Part shown: in pieces, positions 33,644 through 44,000 of the stretch
Layout: the number at the start of each line of letters is the position of its first letter
How positions within the stretch are numbered: the stretch's first letter is position 1
Assembly: GCA_934177725.1 (NCBI GenBank)
Contig: CAKPPO010000009.1
Span: 7,866-71,865, forward strand
Source of the DNA: an uncultured Clostridia bacterium
Lineage (GTDB): Bacteria; Bacillota; Clostridia; TANB77; CAG-508
Reading direction: 5' to 3'
Length of the DNA stretch: 64,000 nt
Translations under genes and position numbers: made by a program
The notes under the pieces: generated by a model
Seen by the model: the letters and a program-made list of their open reading frames with translations, nothing else
What the model was told of the DNA's origin: nothing
Database searches by the model: none

Positions 33644-34657
33644 TTATAATTTTATGAAAAAAATTTTTCCTTTTCCTACTTTTACTTTTATATTCTTATT
33701 TGGTGTTAAAAATTTATTTCCTATATTATTTGTACAAAGCTTAACAATGTCTGTAATATGTATTTTTTCAATGTTTTGCTTACTTCCCATTAGTATATTT
33801 ATAGTATATCTAACTAGTCTATTTTTTATTACTGTTTCTTCACAATTAAATTTTTTTAAGTCTAAAATTATTGTATTGCTTCCCTCAAATTGTTTATTCC
33901 CTAAATATTCCTCGATTAAAACTTGTTCATATGTTTTTTTTACTTGTTTTTCTAAATATTCGTCTTCTTTTGAGACTAATTGAGACATACGATTTAATGA
34001 AGTTATAATATTAGGGTTGAATTTTTTTTCTATAAAAGGAATTAACTCATTTCTAACTTTATTTCTTGTATAAATATTTTCATTGTTTGTTTTATCTATC
34101 TTTGGCTCCAATTTTTGCTCTTCACAATATTCTTCTATTTCTTTTCTTATAAGTTCTATTATTGGTCTTATAAATTTATTTTCTCTTTTTATTTCTATTC
34201 CCTTAATACCAGATAAACCTGTTCCACGAATTATATTCATTAAAATTGTTTCTGCATTATCATTTGCAGTATGTGCTGTAGCTATTTTATTTGCTTTACA
34301 TTTATCTGCAACTTCTTCAAAGAATGAATATCTAAGTTTTCTTCCTGCTTCTTCTGTTCCTATTTTACTTTCTTTTGCAAGTTCTTCAACTTTTTCTTTT
34401 TTTACATAGCATGGAATATTATTCTTTTTGCAAAATTCTTGAACATACTTAGTTTCTTCATCCGCTTCTACTCTAATTCCGTGATTTATGTGCGCCACTA
34501 CTATTTTGCAATTTATTTTTTTCATTTTATTTAGAGAAATAAGTACATTTAATAAAGTCATAGAATCTGGTCCCCCAGACACACCTACAACAATAGCATC
34601 TCCATTTTCAATTAATTCATACTTTCTAATTGTTTCCAATACTTTTTCTTCTATCAT
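33644..34657 (-). CDS. tilS: tRNA(Ile)-lysidine synthase
   Basis: The 337-residue enzyme converts C34 of tRNA-Ile(CAU) to lysidine so that AUA is read as Ile, which matters in an AUA-rich genome. The PP-loop is VGVSGGPDSMTLLNVL; next come VAHINHGIRVEADEETKYVQ, RKLRYSFFEEVA, IATAHTANDNAETILMNIIR and GTGLSGIKGI. It is shorter than Bacillus TilS (over 450 residues), with a reduced C-terminal tRNA-binding region, but still ends in a VKVGKGKIFFIKL strand. It lies upstream of ftsH. Confidence 0.93.
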   Translation of the reverse strand: MIEEKVLETIRKYELIENGDAIVVGVSGGPDSMTLLNVLISLNKMKKINCKIVVAHINHGIRVEADEETKYVQEFCKKNNIPCYVKKEKVEELAKESKIGTEEAGRKLRYSFFEEVADKCKANKIATAHTANDNAETILMNIIRGTGLSGIKGIEIKRENKFIRPIIELIRKEIEEYCEEQKLEPKIDKTNNENIYTRNKVRNELIPFIEKKFNPNIITSLNRMSQLVSKEDEYLEKQVKKTYEQVLIEEYLGNKQFEGSNTIILDLKKFNCEETVIKNRLVRYTINILMGSKQNIEKIHITDIVKLCTNNIGNKFLTPNKNIKVKVGKGKIFFIKL

Positions 34658-34753
34658 TTTCTTTTCTTCTTTCCTTCTTTCCTTAAAGGTATTATAACAA
34701 TTTTTATAATAAAATGTTTTTCTATATTTTTACTATAGTATCTTTTAACAAAT

Positions 34754-34777
34754 ATTCGCCTACTATAATAGGCGAAT
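34754..34777. terminator. Terminator after dnaB
   Basis: ATTCGCCTA (34754-34762) and TAGGCGAAT (34769-34777) form a hairpin 8 bases past the dnaB stop, with T-rich flanks. Confidence 0.7.
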
Positions 34778-34784
34778 TTTTAGT

Positions 34785-36116
34785 TTATTCTCTGTATTTT
34801 TCTATATTTGCAAATTTTGTGTAATTGCCAAGCCATAATAATTCTACTGTACCAGTTGAACCTGAACGATGTTTTGCAAGTATTACTTCTGCAATATTTT
34901 TCTTTTCGCTATCTTCATTATAATAGTCATCTCTATATAAGAACATAACAATATCGGCATCTTGCTCTATAGCTCCAGATTCACGAAGGTCTGAAAGCAT
35001 AGGTCTATGGTCTGGACGTTGTTCTGGCGCTCTTGATAATTGTGATAGTGCTATTACTGGCACATTTATTTCTTTAGCTAATATTTTTAAAGAACGGCTA
35101 ATTTCTGAAATTTCTTGTTCACGTGAAGAACCTCTTTTGCCTGAGCCTTGTACTAATTGCAAGTAATCTATAACAACTAGTCCAATATTTTGTTCTAATT
35201 TTAACTTTCTACATTTAGCCCTTATTTCCATTATAGAAATACCTGGTGTATCATCTATAAATATTTTAGATTCAGATAAAGTTCCGGAAGCTTGTGCTAA
35301 TTTTCCCCAGTCTTCATCATCAATTTTACCTGTTCTTACTTTGTTGCTGTCTACCATTGCTTCACTACATAAAATACGATTTACCATTTGTTCTTTTGAC
35401 ATTTCCAAGCTAAATATTGCTACTGGTGTGTTTCCACGTGTTGCTGCATAAGAAGCTATATTTAGTGCAAATGCTGATTTACCCATAGCAGGTCTTGCTG
35501 CAACTAATATTAAATCTGAATTGTGAAGTCCTGCAGTTTTATAATCTAAGTCTGCAAATCCTGTAGGTACACCTGTAATATGTTGTTTTTGGTTGTATAA
35601 TTGCTCTAATTGAGTAAATGTATCTACTAATATGTCTTTAATTGAAGAATAGCCTTTTTGATTTCTTGATTGTATTGTATCAAAAATTTTCTTTTCTGCT
35701 TGATCCATCAAAAAGTCAACTTCTTGAGTTTCGTCATATCCTAATTTTATTATTTCATTAGCTGTTTTTAATAAACTACGAAGCAATGATTTTTCTTCTA
35801 CTATTTTTATATATTTATCTACGTTTGCAGTAGTTGGTACTTTATCTGGAAGTTCGGCTAAATACTCTAATCCACCAATTGCTTCTAATTTTCCAAGTGA
35901 AGAAAGCTCAGCTTTTAGTGTAATAATATCAACTGGCTCTGCACGATTATATAAATTCAAAATTGCACCATATATTGTTTTATTATCTTCTCTGTAAAAA
36001 TCTTCTTCTTTTAGTACTTCAATAGCAGAAATAATTGCTTCTTTATCTGTAAGCATACTTCCTATAACTGCTTGTTCAGCTTCTGTATCGTGTGGTGGCA
36101 CTTTTGCTAACTCCAT
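34785..36116 (-). CDS. dnaB: Replicative DNA helicase
   Basis: The 443-residue hexameric helicase has the N-terminal primase-interacting domain (PPHDTEAEQAVIGSMLTDKE) and a RecA-like motor: LILVAARPAMGKSAFALNIA (Walker A), IFSLEMSKEQMVNRI, LVVIDYLQLVQG (Walker B), LSQLSRAPEQRPDHRPMLSD and LRESGAIEQDADIVMFLYRD. No intein is present. It follows rplI, the usual Bacillota order (gdpP-rplI-dnaB). Confidence 0.96.
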   Translation of the reverse strand: MELAKVPPHDTEAEQAVIGSMLTDKEAIISAIEVLKEEDFYREDNKTIYGAILNLYNRAEPVDIITLKAELSSLGKLEAIGGLEYLAELPDKVPTTANVDKYIKIVEEKSLLRSLLKTANEIIKLGYDETQEVDFLMDQAEKKIFDTIQSRNQKGYSSIKDILVDTFTQLEQLYNQKQHITGVPTGFADLDYKTAGLHNSDLILVAARPAMGKSAFALNIASYAATRGNTPVAIFSLEMSKEQMVNRILCSEAMVDSNKVRTGKIDDEDWGKLAQASGTLSESKIFIDDTPGISIMEIRAKCRKLKLEQNIGLVVIDYLQLVQGSGKRGSSREQEISEISRSLKILAKEINVPVIALSQLSRAPEQRPDHRPMLSDLRESGAIEQDADIVMFLYRDDYYNEDSEKKNIAEVILAKHRSGSTGTVELLWLGNYTKFANIEKYRE

Positions 36117-36239
36117 AAATAATCTCCTTTTTGCGAACTATTAAAGTATATTTAATTAGTTTGCAATAATTTTGTTTTATATTACATTTAATTTTTTTAA
36201 GTCCTATAATCTAAATACTTTTAAGTAATTTGTATTCAA

Positions 36240-36686
36240 CTAACCTGCAATAATTTGAACTTTTAATTTTCCTATTATACCTTCATATAGCTTAATGTCT
36301 ACTGTAGTAGTTCCTAAAACTTTTATTGTTTCGTTTAGCATAATTTTCTTTTTATCTATTTCTATTTTGTATTGAGTTTTTAAATTTTCTGAAATTTCTT
36401 TTGATGTAACCCCTCCAAATATTTTTCCATTCTCTCCTGCTTTTACTTTTAAAACTAATGTTATATCTTTTAACTTATTAGCTAGCTTTGTTGCTTCTTC
36501 TTTTTCTACATCTTTTCTATACTGATTTGATTCTTGTTTTGCTTTCAAGTTTCCTAAGTTTCCTGCATTTGCCTCTACTGCCAATTTTTTAGGAAATAAA
36601 TAATTTCTTGCATACCCATCGTTTGCATTTATAATTTGGTCTTTCTTTCCTACACCTTTAATATCTTGTAATAATATAACTTTCAT
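36240..36686 (-). CDS. rplI: 50S ribosomal protein L9
   Basis: The 148-residue protein has the L9 N-terminal RNA-binding domain MKVILLQDIKGVGKKDQII, NDGYARNYLFPKKLAV, the long connecting helix (KAKQESNQYRKDVEKEEAT) and a C-terminal domain with GENGKIFGGVTSKEISENLK. Length is typical. It binds 23S rRNA near the L1 stalk base. It has an AAGGAGG ribosome binding site and lies 123 bases upstream of dnaB. Confidence 0.96.
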   Translation of the reverse strand: MKVILLQDIKGVGKKDQIINANDGYARNYLFPKKLAVEANAGNLGNLKAKQESNQYRKDVEKEEATKLANKLKDITLVLKVKAGENGKIFGGVTSKEISENLKTQYKIEIDKKKIMLNETIKVLGTTTVDIKLYEGIIGKLKVQIIAG

Positions 36687-36857
36687 TTTATTTACCTCCT
36701 TAAGTAGTACGATTATATCACATTTTTGTTAGAATAGGAATAGTTTTATTAACATTTTTAATTCAAATAGAAAAGTGAAACTATTTTTTTAACAATTGAA
36801 AATTTCAAGAAAATTTAAGACTCAATATTTGTTCAGTACAGAAATGCCTACTATATA

Positions 36858-36894
36858 AAAATAATGTAGTAAATACAAATTACTACATTATTTT
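36858..36894. terminator. Terminator after the DUF5684 gene
   Basis: AAAATAATGTAGTAA (36858-36872) pairs exactly with TTACTACATTATTTT (36880-36894), 5 bases past the stop. Confidence 0.85.
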
Positions 36895-36898
36895 ATAA

Positions 36899-37324
36899 TT
36901 ATTTTTCTGTTCCTACATATTCAGCATTACCTAATCCTAGTATTAAGTAACAAATTGTAGAGAAAAATATTGTTAATATTCCAAATCCTGTTGACTTTCC
37001 AAATGCTTTTGCCAATTTTATAGGATGTACTATTGCAATAATAACTGCTGCAATAGCATTTACAAATGGAATAATATATAATAACAATAACCATGGTGAT
37101 AATCCTGCTATTTTATAAAAAACAGCTATATTGTAAATTGGAATAAGTGACTTCCACCCTTTTTCTCCTGCCTTATTAAAAATTTTCCACATAGCAATAA
37201 TATACAATACACTAATAACTCCTGTAAAAAGAGCTCCATAAGTTATTGTTCCTGTTTTTACCATTGTATTAATTGTTTCCGAAATATTTGATAAGTTATC
37301 TATCATATCAGATGCTATTGACAT
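36899..37324 (-). CDS. DUF5684-type small membrane protein
   Basis: The 141-residue protein has four probable membrane helices and the family motif MWKIFNKAGEKGWKSLIPIY (lysine-Gly-Trp-x-x-Leu-Ile-Pro-x-Tyr-Asn), then HPIKLAKAFGKSTGFGI. The family is widespread in Bacillota, sometimes fused to signal peptidase-like parts, and has no established function. It has its own terminator and a GGAGG ribosome binding site. Confidence 0.75.
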   Translation of the reverse strand: MSIASDMIDNLSNISETINTMVKTGTITYGALFTGVISVLYIIAMWKIFNKAGEKGWKSLIPIYNIAVFYKIAGLSPWLLLLYIIPFVNAIAAVIIAIVHPIKLAKAFGKSTGFGILTIFFSTICYLILGLGNAEYVGTEK

Positions 37325-37391
37325 ATTTTCCCCTCCTTTGATTTTTTAGTATACTATATACTCATTGTCGTCTTTTGTCAATTTTTATATA

Positions 37392-37432
37392 AAAAAGTTG
37401 CAATTGAAGAAAGTTCCCAATTGCAACTTTTT
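37392..37432. terminator. Terminator after the DUF4870-like gene
   Basis: AAAAAGTTGCAATTG (37392-37406) and CAATTGCAACTTTTT (37418-37432) are exact complements right after the gene end. Confidence 0.85.
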
Positions 37433-37433
37433 A

Positions 37434-37754
37434 TTATTTACTTAATTGACTTTTGAATATATTTCTTGTTAAATCACTTATAACTGGTAATTCATAGTCT
37501 TCTTCTTTGTATGCTTTTATCATACCAATTAATAATAATACACCCATAAGTACGCTAATTATGCCTCCTATAAATCCTATATATGGTATGTATCTTAATA
37601 TTAAAGATAACACCATGCTAGAAGCTGAAATAACTATCGCTTGACATGCATTGAATTTTGTTCTTTCGTCATTGTCTTTTAGAGCAACTAGTATTACTAG
37701 TCCTCCAACCCATCCAAACAAATATGCAAGTAATCCTCTTATTTTTTGTTCCAT
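37434..37754 (-). CDS. DUF4870/Tic20-like small membrane protein
   Basis: The 106-residue protein has three to four membrane helices, a start typical of the family (LLAYLFGWVGGLVILV) and the ERTKFNACQAIVIS segment corresponding to the R-FHAxQSI motif of DUF4870 proteins. Function is unknown. It has an AGGAGGGG ribosome binding site. Confidence 0.75.
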   Translation of the reverse strand: MEQKIRGLLAYLFGWVGGLVILVALKDNDERTKFNACQAIVISASSMVLSLILRYIPYIGFIGGIISVLMGVLLLIGMIKAYKEEDYELPVISDLTRNIFKSQLSK

Positions 37755-37827
37755 TTTTTCCCCTCCTTTTAATTTATATATAATATTTTATATTATATTC
37801 CGTTTTTTAGTGTATTTTACTATTATC

Positions 37828-39861
37828 TTAATTTAATATTTCAGTAAAATATTCATTAATACGAATAATTAATTCTTGTTTTACTTCTTCAATAGTCATT
37901 CCTTCTACTTGTGCTCCTGCTAATGTGATATGTCCTCCTCCACCTAATTTTTCTAGGATTAGTTGAACATTTATATCACCTATTGAACGTCCACTTATAC
38001 AAATTTTATCGCCTAAGTTTCCTATAACAAAAGATGCTGTAATATTACTAATTGTTAAAAGTTCATCTGCTGATTTAGCACAAATTAAGCTAGTATCTGC
38101 TTCTTCTCTTTCATAAATTGATATTGCTATTGTATCATTTACAATTTCCGCATTAGCAACAACTTCTGATATCTTATTATATGTTTCCAAATCACTTTGG
38201 AACCATTTTTTTACTTTTATAATATCTACCCCACATTTACGTAAGTATGCTGCAGCCTCAAAAGTTCTAACACCTGTTTTAAACGTAAAGTTTTTGGTAT
38301 CCATCATAATTCCTGCGTATAATCCTTCTGTTTCTAATTGAGTAAGTTTAATTTCTTGTTCTGAATATTCTAATAGTTCTGTTACTAATTCACATGCAGA
38401 AGATGCATAAACTTCATGGAAAGTTAACAATGCATTTTCTATAAAGTCTGTTCCTCTTCTGTGATGATCTATTATTACTATTTTACTAGTTTTTTCTAAT
38501 AATTCTGGTACATCTACATAGCTTGTTTTATGAGTATCTACAACAACTAATAAACTATTTTCATTTATTTTTTCAATTGCTTCGTCTTTTCCTATAATAG
38601 TTTTTTGGTATTCCTCATCTTCTTTTGCAGTTTGTAAAAATGAATCTAATGTAGAACCAACTGTAGTATTTACTATATATGCCTGTTTGCCTATTGTTCT
38701 TGCTAGCCTATATACACCAAGGCTTGCTCCCATAGCATCTATATCACTATTTGTGTGTCCCATTACAAAGATGTTTTCCGCTTCTTCCATTAATTCTTGC
38801 AATGCATTAGCAACTATTCTTGCTTTTACCTTAGTTCTTTTCTCTAATTCTTGAGTTCTACCTCCGAAGAATATATATTTTCCATCTTTACGAAGAATCG
38901 CTTGATCTCCACCTCTACCCAATGCAATGTCTATCATTGATTGAGCTGTTTTATATTTTTCATAATTTGAACTTTCCTCTGTTGCAATTGCTATACTTAA
39001 TGTAGATTGTACTTTGCCTGGTATTTCTATTTCTTTTATTTTATCTAAAATATTAAATTTATTTTCTTCTAATTGTTTTAAATATTTTTGTTGTACCAAT
39101 AGTATAAATGTATCTCTTTCAGATTTAATAATTAGTCCTTCAAATGTTGTTGCCCAATCATATAAGTTTCTTTCTATTTGTGCTGTTAATATTGGTTTGT
39201 CTTCGTCTGAAAGTCTTTGCATTATTTCTTCGTAATTGTCTATCATAATAATTCCAACACATAATTTAGAATTATTGTATTTTTGTTCTAATAAAATGTT
39301 TTTTGTTTCGTCTATAAAATATAAAGTAGTCATATATTCTTTATTGTTGTTCTTTTGCTTTTCTTTTGATTCTACATATTCTCCTACTACTTTATAAGTT
39401 TTGCTTCCTATTTTAACTTGTTTTAAAATTAGATCTTGTAATTCTTTTTTGTCTTCATTACTTCCATTTTCAAGTTCTAGTTTTATTTCTTTTACTATAT
39501 TATTTAAGTAATTATTTATATCTATATTAGCAAATTCATGTATAAATTTCGAACTTTTCCAAATAATATTTCCATCTGTTTCTATTATAACTAATGGAAA
39601 TGGTGAGTTAATTAAAGTACTTTTTGCGGCTGTATCTACTGTTAAAGTTAAGTCTTTAATGTGCTCTGAAAGTTCTGCTTTTCTTTTATTATTTGTCCAA
39701 CATGCATACATTATAATTAATGCATATCCAATTATTGCTGGCGTAATAAAACGAACTTCATATATGCATAATGCTATTAACAAAATAGCTATAATTACTA
39801 AATAAATCTTTGTCTTTGATACTAGTTTATCAAAGATTTTTCTATTAGTGTTATTCGGCAT
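37828..39861 (-). CDS. gdpP: Cyclic-di-AMP phosphodiesterase GdpP
   Basis: The 677-residue protein has two N-terminal membrane helices (about 15-50), a PAS-like region, a degenerate GGDEF domain (CVGIIMIDNYEEIMQRLSDE) and a DHH-DHHA1 catalytic unit: VMGHTNSDIDAMGASLGVYR, VVVDTHK, IVIIDHHRRGTDFI and the C-terminal KLGGGGHITLAGAQVEGMT. GdpP hydrolyses c-di-AMP to pApA and so affects wall stress and potassium balance. It heads the gdpP-rplI-dnaB neighbourhood. Confidence 0.94.
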   Translation of the reverse strand: MPNNTNRKIFDKLVSKTKIYLVIIAILLIALCIYEVRFITPAIIGYALIIMYACWTNNKRKAELSEHIKDLTLTVDTAAKSTLINSPFPLVIIETDGNIIWKSSKFIHEFANIDINNYLNNIVKEIKLELENGSNEDKKELQDLILKQVKIGSKTYKVVGEYVESKEKQKNNNKEYMTTLYFIDETKNILLEQKYNNSKLCVGIIMIDNYEEIMQRLSDEDKPILTAQIERNLYDWATTFEGLIIKSERDTFILLVQQKYLKQLEENKFNILDKIKEIEIPGKVQSTLSIAIATEESSNYEKYKTAQSMIDIALGRGGDQAILRKDGKYIFFGGRTQELEKRTKVKARIVANALQELMEEAENIFVMGHTNSDIDAMGASLGVYRLARTIGKQAYIVNTTVGSTLDSFLQTAKEDEEYQKTIIGKDEAIEKINENSLLVVVDTHKTSYVDVPELLEKTSKIVIIDHHRRGTDFIENALLTFHEVYASSACELVTELLEYSEQEIKLTQLETEGLYAGIMMDTKNFTFKTGVRTFEAAAYLRKCGVDIIKVKKWFQSDLETYNKISEVVANAEIVNDTIAISIYEREEADTSLICAKSADELLTISNITASFVIGNLGDKICISGRSIGDINVQLILEKLGGGGHITLAGAQVEGMTIEEVKQELIIRINEYFTEILN

Positions 39862-39947
39862 AAATATCTCCCTCTAATAATTCTCTAACAGTATCTATTT
39901 TACTATTTTTTAGACCTTTTGTCAAATTTCAAATATATTTTATTATC

Positions 39948-39995
39948 GCCATATTTATCTTCTACAGAAAGTTATCATACTATGATAACTTTCTT
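39948..39995. repeat. Dispersed multi-hairpin repeat, partial copy A
   Basis: This copy matches the second half of the repeats at 53213 and 54154 (GCCATATTTATCTTCTACAG then the palindrome). AGAAAGTTATCATA and its complement (39966-39979 and 39981-39994) form a perfect 14-bp stem around one base. Confidence 0.8.
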
Positions 39996-40003
39996 TGAAT
40001 ATA

Positions 40004-40047
40004 AAAAAAGAAATATAGATTTATAAGATTTACTATATTTCTTTTTT
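40004..40047. terminator. Terminator after the prepilin-like gene
   Basis: AAAAAAGAAATATAG (40004-40018) pairs exactly with CTATATTTCTTTTTT (40033-40047), just past the minus-strand gene end. Confidence 0.82.
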
Positions 40048-40053
40048 AGCTTT

Positions 40054-40890
40054 TTAAGAAAATGTTATACTGCTAATAGTACATGTCTTTGACGAACTTG
40101 ATGAACTACCACTATCAGCTGCACTTCCAGAATAAGACAAACTAATTTCTAGTCTACAAGATTCATAATTAGAAACATCTATAGTTGAAGATGATGTTAA
40201 TGTTATTTTATCATTATTATTCATTACTAAAACAGCTGAAGAATTACTAACAGTTCCAACTGTTATAGTAGAAAAATTAGATAAATTAAATTCGAACTTT
40301 GAAGAACATGAACCTTTTCCATATGCTGTTCCATGATTATTTTCAGAAGCGTTATGATATTCATATCCATATACTACTAAATTGCTTAATGTAATGCTTA
40401 TATCTGATTTTGCTTGGTCGTAATGTGATTTGTTATCTGCACCATTCCCTGTAATTAACTCTCCATTAATCCATGCTGTTTTACCTTCTGATATATTATC
40501 TGCTGTTGCTGTAGCATTCTTGGTTACTTCTTTTACTATTTCTTTTATACTATCTCCAAAAATTGGGGGTTCTGCAGATGCTTCTGGTTTTATTTCTCCG
40601 GCTTCTTCTATATAGTTTGCTATAGCTGTTTTAAATTCTGCTAATTTCGCAATTGCTTCATACGGACTACCTGGTATGGAACTTAATTCATTATCAGTTT
40701 GTTCGTAAAGTCTATTTAGAGCTGTTTCTTCTTCTGTTTTTGCAAGTTCAGCATTTTCTTTTGCTTTTTTGGCGATTGTTATTATTCCATTGTCTCCTAA
40801 TACTAAATTTATACTTATTCCTGCTAATATTATTAGCACAATAATTGTTACAACTAAGGCAACTAACGTTATACCTTTTGAATTTTTCAT
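40054..40890 (-). CDS. Prepilin-like surface protein sharing the DGR target anchor
   Basis: The 278-residue protein starts with KGITLVALVVTIIVLIILAG, a type IV prepilin-like hydrophobic helix after a glycine, then GDNGIITIAKKAKENAELAK and EEETALNRLYEQ. This N-terminal module matches the DGR target almost residue for residue (GITMISLVITII, GDNGIITVAKRAKENTEL, EEETSLNELYKQ), but the C-terminal parts are unrelated. Here the rest is Ser/Thr-rich with a beta-rich ending (SSSSSSKTCTISSITFS). It is probably exported and membrane or pilus attached; the ligand is unknown. Confidence 0.75.
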   Translation of the reverse strand: MKNSKGITLVALVVTIIVLIILAGISINLVLGDNGIITIAKKAKENAELAKTEEETALNRLYEQTDNELSSIPGSPYEAIAKLAEFKTAIANYIEEAGEIKPEASAEPPIFGDSIKEIVKEVTKNATATADNISEGKTAWINGELITGNGADNKSHYDQAKSDISITLSNLVVYGYEYHNASENNHGTAYGKGSCSSKFEFNLSNFSTITVGTVSNSSAVLVMNNNDKITLTSSSTIDVSNYESCRLEISLSYSGSAADSGSSSSSSKTCTISSITFS

Positions 40891-41033
40891 TTTCTTTTGT
40901 CTTCCTCCAAATATATTGTTTATTTTAATATATCCAATTTTTTTTAATTATTTATTAATATTATATTTATATTTTTTAGAGCATCTTATTGATTTTTATA
41001 AAATAATATTTGAAAATATGCACTTATATACAA

Positions 41034-41075
41034 TAAAAAGCAGTTCAAGATATTTTCTTAAACTGCTTTATTTTT
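41034..41075. terminator. Terminator after rpoC
   Basis: AAAGCAGTTCAAGA pairs with TCTTAAACTGCTTT with a small mismatch at the end of rpoC, followed by a T run on the plus strand and an A/U-rich stretch on the transcript side. Confidence 0.7.
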
Positions 41076-44000
41076 ATTCTTCTACACTAGCTGTTTCTTC
41101 TTCATTTTCTTGTACCTTGTCTTGTTCTGTGCTAATGTGTGTATTTCTATATTTTGCAAGTCCTGTACCTGCTGGGATTAATTTACCAATGATAACATTT
41201 TCTTTTAATCCTATTAATTCATCAACTTTACCTTTAATAGCTGCTTCTGTTAATACTCTTGTTGTCTCTTGGAATGATGCTGCAGATAAGAAACTATCTG
41301 TTGCAAGTGATGCTTTTGTAATTCCAAGAAGTACACGTTTTCCTGTTGCAGGGCGTTTTCCTTCTTCAACTGCTTTTTTATTTATGTCTTCAAATTCATA
41401 CATATCAACTAATGAACCTGCGAACATTGGAGTATCTCCATTGTCTTCAACTCTAATCTTCTTAAGCATTTGTCTACCAATAACCTCAATATGTTTATCG
41501 TTGATATCAACACCTTGGTTTCTATATACTTTTTGAACTTCTTGTACTAGGTAGTTGTAAACTCCTTCTGGTCCTTTAATTGCAAGTAATTCGTTAGGGT
41601 TAATTGAACCTTCTGTTAGAGGTTGACCTGCAACTACTTCGTCTCCGTCTTTTACTTTTAATTTAGAACCGAATGGTATAACATAAGTTTTGCTATCATC
41701 TTTAGAAGTAACTGAAATTGTTTTTCTCTTCTTGTCTTCTGCGATTTTAACAACACCATCTATTTCTGCAACTATTGCAAGTCCCTTTGGTTTTCTAGCT
41801 TCAAATAATTCCTCAACCCTTGGAAGACCTTGTGTAATGTCGGCAACACCAGCAACACCACCAGAGTGAATTGTTCTCATTGTAAGCTGTGTACCTGGCT
41901 CACCAATAGATTGAGCTGCTATGATACCTACAGTTTCGCCAATGTTTGCTTCTTCACGACTAGCTAAGCCCATACCATAACATTTAGAACATACACCATA
42001 TTTTGTTCTACATCCAAATACACTGCGTACTCTAACTTCTTCAATTCCAGCTTCAACTATTTGATCTGCTGTTTTATCTGAAATCATTGTATTTGTATCT
42101 ACTATTATTTCTCCTGTTGCAGGATTTTTAATATCTTCTAATGGGTAACGTCCTATTAGTCTTTCTTCTAGGCTTTCAATTACTTGATTTCCGTCTTTTA
42201 TTGCTGTTAATGTAATTCCATCGTGTGTACCACAATCATGCTCTCTAACGATAATGTCTTGAGAAACATCAACTAATCTTCTTGTTAGGTATCCAGAGTC
42301 AGCTGTTCTTAAAGCTGTATCTGATAGACCTTTACGAGCACCATGGGCAGAGATAAAGTATTCTAGAGCATCTAGACCCTCTCTGAATGATGATTTAATT
42401 GGTATTTCAACTGTTTTACCAGTTGTACTAGCCATAAGTCCACGCATACCTGCAATTTGTTTTAATTGGTCTAGGTTACCACGGGCACCAGAGTCAGACA
42501 TCATGAACATTGGGTTTAATTGTGTAAATGTATCTTTCATTGCATTTTTAACATCATCTGTTGCTTGTTCCCAAATCTTAATTACTGATTGGTATCTTTC
42601 ATCTTCAGTAATTAAACCACGTTTGTATTGTTTTAATACATTGTCTACGTCTGCTTGTGCTTTTGCTAATATTTCTTTCTTAGCTTCTGGTACTTTAACA
42701 TCTTCTATAGATACTGTAATACCACCTGTTGTTGAATATTTGAAACCTGTTGCTTTAATATAGTCTAATAATTCTGCTGAAGGGTTTAATCCGTATTTAT
42801 TAATACTCTTCTCGATTATTTTTCCTAATTTTTTCTTGTTAACAACAAAGTTAATTTCTGGTTCAAATTCATTTTCTGGATTAGTTCTATCAACAAATCC
42901 TAAATCTTGTGGAATACCTTTATTGTATATAATTCTACCAACTGTTGTTTCCACTTTTCTATGTTTTTCATTTCCTTCTTCGTCGATTTTACTCATACGA
43001 ACTGAAATTTTAGCATGCATACCTACTTCTTTGTTTTCATATGCAATTATAGCTTCTTCTGAAGATGAAAAGTAACTTCCTTCTCCAATTTCACCTGGAA
43101 CTTCCATTGTTAAATAGTAACTTCCTAAAATCATATCTTGTGTAGGAACTGTTACTGGTTTACCATCTTGTGGTTTTAAAAGGTTGTTTACAGATAACAT
43201 TAAATATCTTGCTTCTGCTTGTGCTTCTGGTGATAAAGGTAAATGTATAGCCATTTGGTCACCATCGAAGTCAGCATTGAATGCTGTACATACTAATGGG
43301 TGTAATTTTATTGCTCTACCTTCTACTAAGACTGGTTCAAATGCTTGAATACCAAGTCTATGAAGTGTTGGAGCACGGTTTAACATTACTGGATGGTCTT
43401 TAATTACTTCTTCTAATATATCCCATACTTCTGGGCGTAATCTTTCTACCATTCTTTTTGCATTTTTAATGTTGTGTGCAATTCCTCTTCCTACTAATTC
43501 TTTCATAACGAAAGGTTTAAATAACTCTACAGCCATTTCTTTTGGAACACCACATTGATATAGTTTAAGTTCTGGACCTACAACTATAACTGAACGTCCT
43601 GAATAGTCAACACGTTTTCCAAGTAAGTTTTGACGGAAACGTCCTTGTTTACCTTTAAGCATATCTGATAAAGATTTTAAAGGTCTATTTCCAGCACCTG
43701 TTACTGGTCTACCACGTCTTGAGTTATCTATTAATGCATCTACAGATTCTTGAAGCATTCTTTTTTCGTTTCTTTTAATAATTTCTGGTGCTCCAAGTTC
43801 TATTAATCTTTTCAAACGATTATTTCTGTTTATAACTCTTCTGTATAAATCGTTTAAATCTGATGTTGCAAATCTACCACCATCTAATTGAACCATTGGT
43901 CTTAATTCTGGTGGAATAACTGGTACAACATTCATAATCATCCATTCAGGTCTATTTCCTGATAATCTAAATGATTCTACTGTGTCTAATCTTTTTACTA